DNA of 64,000 nt from Anaerolineae bacterium (GTDB taxonomy: Bacteria; Chloroflexota; Anaerolineae; Anaerolineales; UBA11579): NCBI GenBank assembly GCA_004297445.1, contig SCUK01000028.1:1-64000 (forward strand), written 5' to 3'. Within the stretch, counting starts at the first letter, position 1. Each line of letters starts with the position of its first letter. Below the pieces are notes generated by a model. That model was not told the DNA's origin, made no database searches, and saw only the letters and a list, made by a program, of their open reading frames with translations. The position numbers and the translations under genes were made by a program. Below, one piece after another: positions 1-8,253 of this stretch.

Positions 1-2
1 CT

Positions 3-141
3 GCTGATTTCAAGTTCAACCCTGACCTGAACCAAACCCTGCAAGTGTGTAATCCCCACTTCAACGCGCCCACAGAAATTCACCCACCAAATTTGGGACA
101 GCAACGCTGTGTTTTGCTTATTGTAGTCGGGTGCATTTAGC
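3..141 (+). other. possible 3' end of an unidentified ORF entering the window
   Basis: Frame 3 is open from the window edge to a TAG at 139-141 (about 45 codons) and an intrinsic-terminator-like hairpin follows at 154-198 on the same strand, so a plus-strand transcription unit may end here. The residues resemble no family I recognise and codon bias cannot be judged over so short a stretch. It may be non-coding. Confidence 0.15.
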
Positions 142-153
142 ATATAATGGAAT

Positions 154-198
154 TGCACCTTCTGGCCTGCCCCCCTCAGGTCGGGAGGTGCATTTTTT
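154..198 (+). terminator. intrinsic terminator
   Basis: An outer stem TGCACCT (154-160) pairs with AGGTGCA (186-192), enclosing a smaller C-rich hairpin, and is followed by seven T. It is oriented to stop plus-strand transcription arriving from the left. A TATAAT at 143-148 lies just in front of it and is probably coincidental. Confidence 0.5.
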
Positions 199-203
199 TG
201 GCA

Positions 204-995
204 TTACAGTCGGGAATTAATAATGTCCCAATCCAAAGATTCAGCAAGTTCATTAAACCAGACCACCGCTTCGGCGTGCTTCGTTTTCAACTCGGCGGCG
301 TCCCGGATGAAGTGCAGCGGCTCCAGCCGGGCGGTGATTTCCGCCGGCAGTTCGCGGTAGAGGTAGCGGCCACCCCAGTCGTGGTGCCAGGGGACGTGGT
401 GTGTGCGCAGCATCTGTATCAGTGGGCGCAGGGTGAGACCGATATAGAAATGGAAGGCATCCATTGGCTGGCGGCGCAGCAATTCCTTTTCCACCAGCGG
501 CTGCAGGATGGCGAAGCGGGCGGTCAGGTCAGCCACGGCAGTTTTCATCTTTTCCAGGTGGGCGGCCGGGTCCAAGGGCTGGGGGGCAAAGGTGTTGTTC
601 TTGTTAATCATCACCACGCCATTGCCGTGAATCTCCTTTTCCCAGAAACGCGGTCCGGTGCTGTTGTATTTGGCGATGGCGACGTCCAGCATCAGGTAGG
701 GGCCGGCGTGTTCAAGGATGTAAAACGTCTGAGACATGCCATGCCACGCCGGTTCCGGGACACGGTAATTGAGCGAGATGGGCGAATGCGTTTTGAGGGC
801 GGCTTCGATGATTTCAAACACATCTTCCACGCGTTCATCGCCGGCGATGATGTGTAAGTCGATGTCCGAGTACTCATCGGCGCGTCCAAAGGCGGCGGCT
901 CCGCCCTGCCATGCGGCATAAACATACGGTAGCGGCTCCAGCGTCATGTGCAGGGTGTCCAGTAGGGTTTGGCGGGAGAGCGGGTAAGCGGGCAT
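204..995 (-). CDS. nucleotidyltransferase-domain protein
   Basis: This 263-residue soluble protein has the minimal pol-beta nucleotidyltransferase signature near its N-terminus: a Gly-rich stretch at residues 31-37 (GGAAAFG) followed by the metal-binding pair Asp44 and Asp46 in SDIDL. The rest resembles the helical C-terminal region of stand-alone NTases related to aminoglycoside adenylyltransferases. Known members transfer NMP to small molecules or proteins; the substrate here cannot be read from sequence. It starts at ATG 995 and is divergent from the lipoprotein gene at 1046, with a 50-bp gap that holds a TATAAT for the other strand. Confidence 0.7.
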   Translation of the reverse strand: MPAYPLSRQTLLDTLHMTLEPLPYVYAAWQGGAAAFGRADEYSDIDLHIIAGDERVEDVFEIIEAALKTHSPISLNYRVPEPAWHGMSQTFYILEHAGPYLMLDVAIAKYNSTGPRFWEKEIHGNGVVMINKNNTFAPQPLDPAAHLEKMKTAVADLTARFAILQPLVEKELLRRQPMDAFHFYIGLTLRPLIQMLRTHHVPWHHDWGGRYLYRELPAEITARLEPLHFIRDAAELKTKHAEAVVWFNELAESLDWDIINSRL

Positions 996-1009
996 CGGCG
1001 CGTCCTTTG

Positions 1010-1015
1010 TATAAT
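1010..1015 (+). promoter_or_regulatory. -10 element for the DUF3089 lipoprotein gene
   Basis: A perfect TATAAT lies 31 bp before the ATG at 1046. No clear -35 hexamer is visible. An AGGAG Shine-Dalgarno follows at 1031-1035, giving a leader of about 25 nt. Confidence 0.4.
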
Positions 1016-1045
1016 CCCGGTGTTGAAGCAGGAGTATAGCATCCG

Positions 1046-2161
1046 ATGAAGTCGAAACTTAAAGGATTCATTGTCTTCTCAGTAATTGCTCTCGTGGCGC
1101 TGGCTTGCGCGCGTGGCAGCCGAGAGGTCGCAGGATTGCGCCCAGCGGAGAACTTTTCCGCTGCACCCACACCCACCCCGCCGGACTACGCAAGCGGAGA
1201 TTTGTGGGCAGCGCGGCCGGAGGGTGCGGATGATGCCGATTTCTCCCCGCCCGGCAGCGAACCTTCTGAAAATCAGACAGATGCGGAGGCGGACGTATTT
1301 TTTATTCATCCCACTACCTATTACAGCAATGATCACTGGAACATGCCGCTGGATGAAGCCAGCCGCGGCGAACAATCCCAGAACACGCTGCTCAACCAGG
1401 CCAGCGTATTCAATGCCTGTTGCCGGGTGTTTGCGCCGCGCTACCGGCAGGCAACTCTTGCCACCTTCTTCAGCGTAGAAGATTACCCCGGTCCAATGGC
1501 GTTGGCCTATGAAGATGTGCGCGCAGCGTTCATTTATTATCTGGAGCACGACAACGGTGGCCGGCCGTTCATTCTGGCCGGGCACAGCCAGGGAAGTTAC
1601 CATTTGTTGCGGCTCTTGCAGGAAGAGGTCAGCGGCCACCCGGTGCGCAAACTTTTGGTGGCGGCCTACATCATCGGCGCGCCGGTACCTCTGGATCATT
1701 TTGAGCGCACGCTTCCCGATTTACCGCCCTGTACATCGGCATCGCAAACAGGGTGCGTCGTTTCGTGGCTCACCTACGATCTGGATGCGACTCCGTCTTT
1801 CTACCAGCGATTGAATATTTCGTATTACCAGGGAGTTTATGAACGCAATGATGACAACAATTTCCTGTGTGTAAATCCTTTAACGTGGCAGTTGGACCAG
1901 GTTTGGGCCGGCGCGGCGCTCAACCTGGGTGGCTTGCCGCTGCTCACCCGTCCAACAGCGTTTGAGGGCTTCGATCCTGCGGCGGCGGATGCACAATGTG
2001 ATGAGCGCGGTCTCTTGCGCATTCACCCACCTGAAAGCGATGGGTACAGTAGCGGAATCTTTGAGAATGGCAATTACCATACCGCAGATTACAACCTCTT
2101 TTACCTTAACCTCCGTCAGAATGCAGTTGAAAGGGTTGAAGCCTTTCTGGTGGGCCGATGA
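1046..2161 (+). CDS. DUF3089-family alpha/beta-hydrolase lipoprotein
   Basis: The 371-residue product begins with a lipoprotein signal (lipobox LALAC, Cys21) and a short TPTPP linker, so it is probably anchored on the outer face of the cytoplasmic membrane. The core matches the DUF3089 alpha/beta-hydrolase family: the VFFIHPTTY strand near residue 84 and a nucleophile elbow GHSQGS with Ser181 as predicted nucleophile. Members are presumed esterases or lipases of unknown substrate. Its stop overlaps the ATG of the next gene (ATGA at 2158-2161), so the two are translationally coupled. Confidence 0.8.
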   Translation: MKSKLKGFIVFSVIALVALACARGSREVAGLRPAENFSAAPTPTPPDYASGDLWAARPEGADDADFSPPGSEPSENQTDAEADVFFIHPTTYYSNDHWNMPLDEASRGEQSQNTLLNQASVFNACCRVFAPRYRQATLATFFSVEDYPGPMALAYEDVRAAFIYYLEHDNGGRPFILAGHSQGSYHLLRLLQEEVSGHPVRKLLVAAYIIGAPVPLDHFERTLPDLPPCTSASQTGCVVSWLTYDLDATPSFYQRLNISYYQGVYERNDDNNFLCVNPLTWQLDQVWAGAALNLGGLPLLTRPTAFEGFDPAAADAQCDERGLLRIHPPESDGYSSGIFENGNYHTADYNLFYLNLRQNAVERVEAFLVGR

Positions 2162-2637
2162 CCCATGGAATTGAAATCGGCGTCATCAGCGATACACATG
2201 GACGATTGAGCCTGACCGCCCGCGAAGCGCTGGCAGGAGTGTCTCTGATTCTGCATGCCGGGGATGTGGACCGGCCGGAAATCCTGACGGAACTGGCGAA
2301 GGTGGCTCCGGTGCATGCGGTGCGCGGCAACATGGACCGCCTGCCGGGCGTGGCCGAACTGCCGCGCTCGCGGGTGGTGGAGGTGGGCGAAGTCTTGCTT
2401 TTCATGCTGCATGACTTGCTGGATCTGGACCTCAACCCGGCGGCGGCAGGGTTCCGGGCGGTGATCACCGGCCACACGCACCGGCCGGAAGTGAGCCAGC
2501 GGGGCAGCGTCCTATTCCTCAACCCCGGCAGCGCCAGCCATCCGCGCGGCGTACCGCGGCCAACAGTAGCCAGAATGATGCTGAACGGCGCAGTTCTGAC
2601 GGCGCGGCTGGTAGAATTGCCGCTCGACTCTGACTGA
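2158..2637 (+). CDS. YfcE/MJ0936-type metallophosphoesterase
   Basis: This 159-residue calcineurin-like phosphoesterase has the small single-domain size of the YfcE family. Metal-binding motifs appear in the expected order: SDTHG (residues 11-15), HAGDVD, a GNMD that replaces GNxD, and GHTHRPE, then the family's LNPGS. Such enzymes hydrolyse phosphodiesters in vitro; the physiological substrate is uncertain. It overlaps the upstream lipoprotein gene by 4 bp and is followed 13 bp later by a sugar-kinase gene on the same strand. Confidence 0.85.
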   Translation: MTHGIEIGVISDTHGRLSLTAREALAGVSLILHAGDVDRPEILTELAKVAPVHAVRGNMDRLPGVAELPRSRVVEVGEVLLFMLHDLLDLDLNPAAAGFRAVITGHTHRPEVSQRGSVLFLNPGSASHPRGVPRPTVARMMLNGAVLTARLVELPLDSD

Positions 2638-2650
2638 TTTGGATGGTGTG

Positions 2651-3562
2651 ATGGCGAATATACTGGTTTCCGGCTTAATCAATATTGAAACCACGGTGGA
2701 AGTGGAAGAGTTTCCAATCCCCTATTCACCGGTGGAATACAACTTCTTCGGGGTGGATGCCACGGTTTCCGGCGTGGGTTACAACGTCAGCAAGGCGCTC
2801 ACGCGGCTGGGGGACCGGGTATCGTTCCTGTCCATCATCGGGCAGGACCTGGCGGTGGCCTCGGTGCGGGCGGAGTTTGCCGCCAACTACCTGAGCGACG
2901 AGCATGTGCTGGACATCGCCGCCCAGACGGCGCGCTCCATCATCTTCTTTGACAAGGAAGGGCGGCGCAAGATCCTGGTGGACCTCAAGGACATGCAGGA
3001 GCAGCGTTACCCGATGGATGTGTTTGAACGCACCATCGTCAATGCCAACCTGGCGGTGCTGTGCAACATCAATTTCTCGCGGCCCATGCTGAAGCCTGCC
3101 AAAGCCATGGGCAAACTAATCGCCACTGACGTGCACACTCTCTCCGACGTGGAGAGCGAGTACGACCGCGAGTTCATGGAAGCCGCGGATATCCTGTTCA
3201 TGTCCCATGAGCTGCTGCCAGCGCCGCCACCGGAGTTCGCCAACGAGATGATGCGACGGTACAAGCCGCGGGCGCTGGTCATCAGCCTGGGCAAGGCCGG
3301 TGCGCTGATGCGCCTGCGCGACGATGGTGATACCTACCAGTATCCGGCGGTCGACGTACGGCCTGTGGTCAACACCATCGGCGCGGGCGATTCCCTGTTC
3401 TCGGCGTTTGTGCATGGCTATGCCGCGCATCTGAGCCCGCAGGAAGCGTTGAAGCGCGCCCTGGTATTCGCCGCGTACAAAATCGGCGTGCGTTCGGCGT
3501 CTGAAGGCTTCTTAAGCAGCCAGCGTTTGGAAGAGTTGTACTCCCAATACGGCGGTGGTTGA
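2651..3562 (+). CDS. PfkB/ribokinase-family carbohydrate kinase
   Basis: The product shows the PfkB fold: an N-terminal LVSGLINIETTV strand, a Gly-rich substrate-binding stretch (VGYNVSKALTRLG) and the C-terminal anion-hole signature NTIGAGDSLFSAF with the catalytic Asp in GAGD. It should phosphorylate a sugar or nucleoside using ATP. The substrate cannot be fixed; no sugar catabolic genes are adjacent. I chose ATG 2651; an in-frame TTG at 2639 would add four residues that are not part of the domain. Confidence 0.85.
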   Translation: MANILVSGLINIETTVEVEEFPIPYSPVEYNFFGVDATVSGVGYNVSKALTRLGDRVSFLSIIGQDLAVASVRAEFAANYLSDEHVLDIAAQTARSIIFFDKEGRRKILVDLKDMQEQRYPMDVFERTIVNANLAVLCNINFSRPMLKPAKAMGKLIATDVHTLSDVESEYDREFMEAADILFMSHELLPAPPPEFANEMMRRYKPRALVISLGKAGALMRLRDDGDTYQYPAVDVRPVVNTIGAGDSLFSAFVHGYAAHLSPQEALKRALVFAAYKIGVRSASEGFLSSQRLEELYSQYGGG

Positions 3563-3751
3563 AGCGGCTGTTGGCGCGGATTGGGTTTTTCAGCAGATTT
3601 GAACGGATACTCCTCCATACTTTGGAGGAGGAAATTAATCGAAAACGCTGGTATTTTTGAGTAGTGAATTCGATGGCCCAGACCGGCCGCCCGATGAAGT
3701 AGAATCCCATTGCCCCAGGACCGAGGCAATGGGACGGAGACAAGACAGACC

Positions 3752-4498
3752 ATGACGCACGAACCTTCTGAGTACCAGAAAACCAAAGATGCTATCGCCA
3801 GACGCCAGCGTATGTCGATGCTGGCGCTGAGCGCGCTGGCCGTGCTGATGGTGGGGGGCGGGTTGCTGCTGGTCTTCCTGTGGGCGCAGGATGCGGTCAT
3901 CTCGCTGCCATTCCTGGCGACGAAAACGCCCACCCCGACCCAGACGTATACGCCCAGCCCCACGCCGGAACCCAGCGCTACGCCCACCCAGACAGTGGAA
4001 CCGAGTCCCACGGTACCGGAAAACACGGCCACCGCGGCGGCGCCCTTCATCTACATCGTCGAATCGGGCGATACCATCATCAGCATCGCCGAGAAATTCG
4101 ACGTGCTCGATTACCTCATCATCATCGTGATGAACAATTTGGAAAGTGACGCGCTGATTGTGGGCCAGCAGCTCATCATCCCGGACCCGAACACCGGAAT
4201 GCCCGATCCTACTCCCATCCCGGCGAACCTGCCTGCCGGGTCGGTCATCATCTACCGCGTGTTGCCCGGCGATTCCGTTCGCAGCATCGCCGAGCAGTTC
4301 CTGAGCACGGAAGATGCCATCATTGAAGAGAACGAACTGGCAGACCCCAACCTCATTTACCCCGGCCAGTTGCTGCGGGTGCCCATCCGGCTGGTAACGC
4401 CGACCACCGCCCCGTTGAACTCCGGCACAACCACACCGGCTTCCGGCAGCACCATCACGCCGGTGCCGTCCGGCCCCAGCGCCACGCCTACGCCCTAG
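3752..4498 (+). CDS. membrane-anchored double-LysM protein
   Basis: The protein has a short basic cytoplasmic N-terminus, one transmembrane helix (around residues 22-45, MLALSALAVLMVGG onward), a Thr/Pro-rich linker (TPTPTQTYTPSP) and two LysM modules, IYIVESGDTIISIAEKF and IYRVLPGDSVRSIAEQF, followed by a low-complexity Ser/Thr/Pro tail. LysM binds N-acetylglucosamine-containing glycans, so the protein probably sits outside the membrane and contacts the cell wall or surface polysaccharide. No catalytic domain is present. ATG 3752 follows a GGAG; an upstream in-frame TTG at 3710 is less likely. A strong terminator follows directly. Confidence 0.75.
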   Translation: MTHEPSEYQKTKDAIARRQRMSMLALSALAVLMVGGGLLLVFLWAQDAVISLPFLATKTPTPTQTYTPSPTPEPSATPTQTVEPSPTVPENTATAAAPFIYIVESGDTIISIAEKFDVLDYLIIIVMNNLESDALIVGQQLIIPDPNTGMPDPTPIPANLPAGSVIIYRVLPGDSVRSIAEQFLSTEDAIIEENELADPNLIYPGQLLRVPIRLVTPTTAPLNSGTTTPASGSTITPVPSGPSATPTP

Positions 4499-4503
4499 CC
4501 ATT

Positions 4504-4543
4504 CAAAAAGACGGCCTCGATGTGATGCGAGGCCGTCTTTTTA
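4504..4543 (+). terminator. intrinsic terminator after the LysM gene
   Basis: A ten-pair stem (ACGGCCTCG / CGAGGCCGT) with a 7-nt loop is flanked by A4-5 on the left and T5 on the right. It can therefore work in both directions, serving the LysM gene and the convergent DUF1801 operon. Confidence 0.85.
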
Positions 4544-4562
4544 TTACACCGTGCCGCTTTTC

Positions 4563-4994
4563 TTAATGGGAGAGCGACGGGCCTTTTCGCTTAAGGTCCG
4601 CGATCGACTTTTTCAAGAGTTGCTTGAGTACTTTCATGTCTACCTGCTCCAGCCGCTTGATGTACAGGCAGACCTTGCTGGTGCTGTGCTTGCCGAGTTT
4701 GGCCAGCAGGTCATCGTACTTTTCTGCAAAGCCCTCCTCAAAGTAAACCGTGAGACCCTGGGCGCGGGGGGAGAAGCCGGCCATTGGCCAGTCTTCCTCC
4801 CGGCCGTTGGCATAGATGATAGGATGCGTGCCAAAACCCACAATGGCGCTGCCCCACATCTCCGCTTTTTCGCCGGTTACTTCTTCCATCAGTTTAAGCA
4901 ACTCAAAGCTGTCGGCGCGTTTGCGTTCATCTTTGACGCTATTCAAAAAGGCCTTGACGCTGGCTGCGTTGGGTTGGGTTTTCGGTTCGGCCAT
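4563..4994 (-). CDS. DUF1801-family protein, copy 2
   Basis: A 143-residue DUF1801 protein: an N-terminal helix with SVKAFLNSVKDERKR, then MWGSAIVGFG, FSPRAQGLTVYF and a C-terminal CLYIKRLEQVD motif. The fold is small and alpha/beta; the biochemical role of the family is not established. It lies 4 bp downstream of a clear paralogue (4999-5436), sharing the same motif order and length, so the two form a two-gene operon that arose by tandem duplication. Confidence 0.75.
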   Translation of the reverse strand: MAEPKTQPNAASVKAFLNSVKDERKRADSFELLKLMEEVTGEKAEMWGSAIVGFGTHPIIYANGREEDWPMAGFSPRAQGLTVYFEEGFAEKYDDLLAKLGKHSTSKVCLYIKRLEQVDMKVLKQLLKKSIADLKRKGPSLSH

Positions 4995-4998
4995 GGGC

Positions 4999-5436
4999 TT
5001 ACTCTTTCGTAGGGCCCAGCACCGGGTTGTTCTTCTTCATGTGCGCCACCGATTGTTTGACCAGTTTCTTGAGTACCTTCTTGTCCACCTGTTCCAGGCG
5101 ATTGATGTACAGGCAGGACTTGCCGGTGCTGTGTTTGCCCAGCCCGTCCAGCAGGTCCTTGTAACCATCGAACCCGGCCATGATGTACAAGGTGATGTTC
5201 TGGGCGCGCGGCGAGAAGCCGGTGAGCATCCAGTCGCCTTCGCGGCCGCTGGCGTACTTGTAGCGGTAGCGGCCAAACCCCACAATACTCGTGCCCCACA
5301 TTTCGGCGGGCGCGCCGGCAGCTTCTTCCATCAATTTAAGGATTTCAAAGCAATCGGCGCGTTTTTGCTCGTCCTTCACGCCATTCAGAAACTTCTCCAC
5401 GCTGGCTGAGTTGCGCTTGGTCTTCAGTTCGGCCAT
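4999..5436 (-). CDS. DUF1801-family protein, copy 1
   Basis: A 145-residue paralogue of the gene immediately downstream. The shared framework is SVEKFLNGVKDEQKRAD, MWGTSIVGFGRYRYKYASG, GFSPRAQNITLYI and SCLYINRLEQVD. The proteins are about half identical by eye and diverge most at their C-termini. It is the promoter-proximal member of the pair. The upstream side of the operon is abutted by an IS1-family insertion whose target duplication begins 66 bp before this start, so the native promoter may have been altered. Confidence 0.75.
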   Translation of the reverse strand: MAELKTKRNSASVEKFLNGVKDEQKRADCFEILKLMEEAAGAPAEMWGTSIVGFGRYRYKYASGREGDWMLTGFSPRAQNITLYIMAGFDGYKDLLDGLGKHSTGKSCLYINRLEQVDKKVLKKLVKQSVAHMKKNNPVLGPTKE

Positions 5437-5501
5437 GAGGTTTCTCCTTCCGGTCGGCTCTCTATTTGATAACTGGAAACCGGATTCCCGTCAATGGGAA
5501 G

Positions 5502-5510
5502 CGAGAATCG
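5502..5510. repeat. left copy of the IS1 9-bp target-site duplication
   Basis: CGAGAATCG here is repeated exactly at 6303-6311, on the other side of the insertion sequence. Nine base pairs is the usual duplication length for the IS1 family, so both element ends are defined to the base. Confidence 0.85.
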
Positions 5511-6302
5511 GCAGTGGTGAAGTTTATGGATATGAGAAAATAGAGGGATGAAACCATGTCCGAATTGTCAGATGGAAACAAGACAGGTGAAGGCAGGAAA
5601 GACGGGAGCGGGGAGCCAGCGGTACAAATGTCAACATTGTGGATCGCGCTACCTATTGAAGCCCAAAGCGCGTGGGTATCCGGAAGCCTTGCGGCTGCAA
5701 GCCATTCGGCTGTATGTGGATGGGATGAACTACCGACGGATTGCTCGGCATTTGAAAGTCCACCACACCAGCGTGATCAACTGGACCAAGGCCTTTGCAG
5801 CCCAATTACCGGATGCGCCCCTCCCTGAAGAGATCCGAACGATTGAATTGGATGAGCTCTTCACCTTCATTGGGACGAAAAAAAGCGGATCTACATCGTC
5901 ACAGCGGTAGAACGCCACACCCGCTGTGTGGTCGGCTGGCAGGTGCTCTGGCAACGGGAGCAGGGATCCTTTCAAGCCTTGATTGATACCAGCCCCAAAG
6001 CCAGGAACTATTTCAGCGATGAATTTCCCCTCTATGGCACGCTGGTGTATTACCCTGGGAAGCTGACGGTTTCGGAGGGGAAGTCAGACACCTACACTGT
6101 GGAAGGCGTGAACGCAGACTTGCGTCATTACCTGGCGCGTCTGGTTCGCCGTTCCCGTTGCTTTTCGCGCTGCCCGCAGGCTTTGGAAAACGCAATCAAG
6201 TTGCTGGTGTATTGCTACAACAGTCGTCAACTCTACAAACACAAATATCCGAATTACTCAACCCATGTCATTGACTTTGTATCCACCTAGTTCACCACTC
6301 CC
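5511..6302 (+). mobile_element. complete IS1-family insertion sequence (792 bp)
   Basis: The element runs from GCAGTGGTGAA (5511) to TTCACCACTCC (6302). Its ends are imperfect inverted repeats of 22 bp with 17 matches (5511-5532 against 6281-6302). It is bounded by a 9-bp direct repeat and carries a two-frame transposase whose second half ends inside the right repeat. Size, repeat structure, duplication length and frameshift organisation all fit IS1. It sits between the DUF1801 operon and the RNase J terminator. The exact duplication suggests a fairly recent insertion. Confidence 0.9.
5548..6290 (+). CDS. IS1-family transposase (InsAB-type, -1 frameshift)
   Basis: The upstream frame (5548-5910, 120 aa) has the InsA-like zinc finger (CPNC...CQHCG) and a helix-turn-helix. 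The catalytic frame continues in the -1 frame to 6290. A run of seven A at 5878-5884 followed by G is the obvious slippage site: shifting there joins LFTFIGTKK to KRIYIVTAVERHTRCVVGW and yields one DDE transposase of about 247 residues. Candidate acidic residues are in ELDELFTF, near YFSDEF, and the Glu in TYTVEGVN. Programmed ribosomal or transcriptional slippage, as in IS1, is more likely than a broken gene. Confidence 0.85.
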
Positions 6303-6311
6303 CGAGAATCG
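6303..6311. repeat. right copy of the IS1 9-bp target-site duplication
   Basis: CGAGAATCG, identical to 5502-5510, directly abuts the right inverted repeat of the insertion sequence. Confidence 0.85.
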
Positions 6312-6313
6312 TA

Positions 6314-6345
6314 AAGGGCCGGCAATGTCTGCCGGCCCTTTGAGT
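6314..6345 (-). terminator. intrinsic terminator of the RNase J gene
   Basis: AAAGGGCCGGCA pairs with TGCCGGCCCTTT around a short loop. It lies 17 bp beyond the RNase J stop codon and three bases past the IS1 target duplication, so the insertion spared it. Confidence 0.8.
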
Positions 6346-6361
6346 ATTGAAAGAAGAACTC

Positions 6362-8002
6362 CTAGACCTCGTTGACCACCACGAATACCATCGGGCGGCG
6401 GCGGGTCTGCTGGTGCAGGTAGGACTTCAGGCTGTTCTCCAGCTCTTCGCGCAGGTTGCCATTGGCGGAGGCCACGCGGTCGGTGATGTGCTGGCGTGCC
6501 CGGTCAAGCAGTTCGGTGCCGTCTTCGTCATCGGGGTGGATGAAGCCGCGGGTGATGATTTCAGGCTCTTCCATCAGGTGGCGGTCCTTGTGGCTGACCA
6601 CCAGATTGACGAACATCACGCCGTCACGCGAGAGTTGTTCGCGCTCGCGCACGACTTCGAAGGAGATTTCGCCGGCGCGGCTGCCGTCCACGAAGACGTA
6701 ACCGCCGGGGACGCGTTCGGCAAGTTTCATCTTGCCTTTTTCGAACTCAATCACGCGGCCGTTCTCGACCACGATGACGTTTTCCTTGGGGATGCCCAAT
6801 TGTTCGGCCATGTTGGCGTGCTGGCGCAGGTGGCGCAGTTCGCCGTGAACCGGAATTAGGTATTTGGGTTTGACCAGGTGCAGCATCAACTTCATTTCTT
6901 CCTGCGAGGCGTGGCCGGAGACGTGCACCGGCGCGACCGGGTCATAGATGACCGTGGCGCCGCGCTGCAGCAGGCGGTTGATGGTGCGCGAGACCATTTC
7001 CTCGTTGCCCGGAATCGGGTGGGAGGAAAGGACGAGCGTGTCGCCTTCCTTGATATCGAACTGGCGGTTGGTGCCCACCGAAAGACGGCCGACGATGGAG
7101 GAAGGTTCGCCCTGGGTGCCGGTGCCCATGATGACAATCTTGTTAGGCTTCATCTTGAGGGCTTCTTCGATCGGGATGATGAGCTCCTCGTTCAGTTTCA
7201 GATAGCCGAGGCGAATGGCCATCTTGGCGTTCTCGCGCATGCTCACGCCGGCAAAGGCCATCTTGCGGCCATGGCGCTCGGCGGTTTCGGCCACCTGCTG
7301 CATTCGGGAAATCAGCGAGGCGAAGGAGGCCACGATGATGCGGCCTTCGGCATGGCGGAAGACCTTGTCGAAGGCGTCGTCAATGACGCGCTCGGAGGGC
7401 GTCCAGCCTTTCTTGTCGGCGTTGGTGCTGTCGCCCAGCATGGCGAGCACGCCACGCGCCGACCATTCCGCCAGTTTGGCGTAGTCGGTGGGCCAGCCGT
7501 CCACGGGGGTGTGGTCGAACTTGTAGTCGCCGGTGTGGACGATGAAGCCTTCCGGGGTTTCGATGCCCAGCGCCACGCAGTCCGGGATGGAGTGGCAGAC
7601 ATGGGCGAACTCGACCTTGAACTTGCCGACCTGGAACGATTCGCCGGCCTGGATGGTGACCAGTTGGGCGCCATCCATCAGGCCATCGCGGGCCAGTTTG
7701 ACCTCGATGAGGCCGAGGGTGAGCGGGGTGGCGTAGATCGGCACATTGAAGCGCTCCAGCACGTGGCTGATGGCGCCGATGTGGTCTTCATGGCCATGGG
7801 TGATGACGATGCCCTTGACTTTGCTCGCCTTGTCTTTGAGGTACTGGAAGTCCGGGATGATGTAATCCACGCCCAGCATGTCGTTCTCGGGGAACATGAT
7901 GCCGGTATCGACGATCATGATGTCGTCCCCATATTCATAGGCCATCATGTTCTTACCGACTTCCCCGAGGCCTCCCAGGGGAATGATTCTTAGTTTTGCC
8001 AT
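6362..8002 (-). CDS. rnj: ribonuclease J
   Basis: The 546-residue product is a beta-CASP metallo-beta-lactamase ribonuclease. The N-terminus reads LGGLGEVGKNM and the zinc site is H69-G-H71-E-D73-H74 in ITHGHEDHIG. Downstream are HTGDYKFD, the MGTGTQGEPSS loop, the SSHPIPGNE segment, VHVSGHASQEEMK and a GELRHL motif, matching RNase J1/J2 over full length. It combines 5'-3' exonuclease and endonuclease activities in mRNA decay and rRNA maturation. A sigma-70-like promoter at 8254-8282 leaves an unusually long leader of about 245 nt, which suggests post-transcriptional control. Confidence 0.95.
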   Translation of the reverse strand: MAKLRIIPLGGLGEVGKNMMAYEYGDDIMIVDTGIMFPENDMLGVDYIIPDFQYLKDKASKVKGIVITHGHEDHIGAISHVLERFNVPIYATPLTLGLIEVKLARDGLMDGAQLVTIQAGESFQVGKFKVEFAHVCHSIPDCVALGIETPEGFIVHTGDYKFDHTPVDGWPTDYAKLAEWSARGVLAMLGDSTNADKKGWTPSERVIDDAFDKVFRHAEGRIIVASFASLISRMQQVAETAERHGRKMAFAGVSMRENAKMAIRLGYLKLNEELIIPIEEALKMKPNKIVIMGTGTQGEPSSIVGRLSVGTNRQFDIKEGDTLVLSSHPIPGNEEMVSRTINRLLQRGATVIYDPVAPVHVSGHASQEEMKLMLHLVKPKYLIPVHGELRHLRQHANMAEQLGIPKENVIVVENGRVIEFEKGKMKLAERVPGGYVFVDGSRAGEISFEVVREREQLSRDGVMFVNLVVSHKDRHLMEEPEIITRGFIHPDDEDGTELLDRARQHITDRVASANGNLREELENSLKSYLHQQTRRRPMVFVVVNEV

Positions 8003-8247
8003 TTCTTGTTATTTCCTTTCAAACTTCTGTTTCCCAATGCCCCGCGGCCGTTTCCCCGGCAAAAGGGAAGCGGCGCGGCAGGTATTGGGTTGTAACAGGC
8101 GGTTGCCTGTTGAGTTCAGTGTTAAACATCAACCCCGGCGCAAAAAACGGCGGCCGGGGCTGTTGGTTTCTCGTGCGTGCTGTACGGTACTACAGTTCAA
8201 TACGTCAGATAATCCTTCAACGGCCATAGGCCTGATGTTCAATCAAC
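8003..8247 (-). promoter_or_regulatory. long structured 5' leader of RNase J
   Basis: Between the predicted start of transcription (about 8247) and the ATG lie some 245 nt without a credible gene. It contains a hairpin with arms AACAGGC and GCCTGTT around GGTT (about 8096-8113), a CCCCGGC/GCCGGGG pair near 8131-8160 and a Shine-Dalgarno-like GGAAA close to the start. I recognise no known riboswitch. Autoregulation by the nuclease on its own leader is one possibility. Confidence 0.4.
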
Positions 8248-8253
8248 CTGTGG

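Noticed and set aside
143-198. A small RNA from TATAAT 143-148 to the terminator at 154-198
   Set aside because: The transcript would start inside the terminator stem, so the hairpin could not form normally.
5548-6290. Treating the transposase as a pseudogene because of the frame break
   Set aside because: The break lies at a run of seven A in the -1 direction, as in functional IS1 elements, and the terminal repeats and target duplication are intact.
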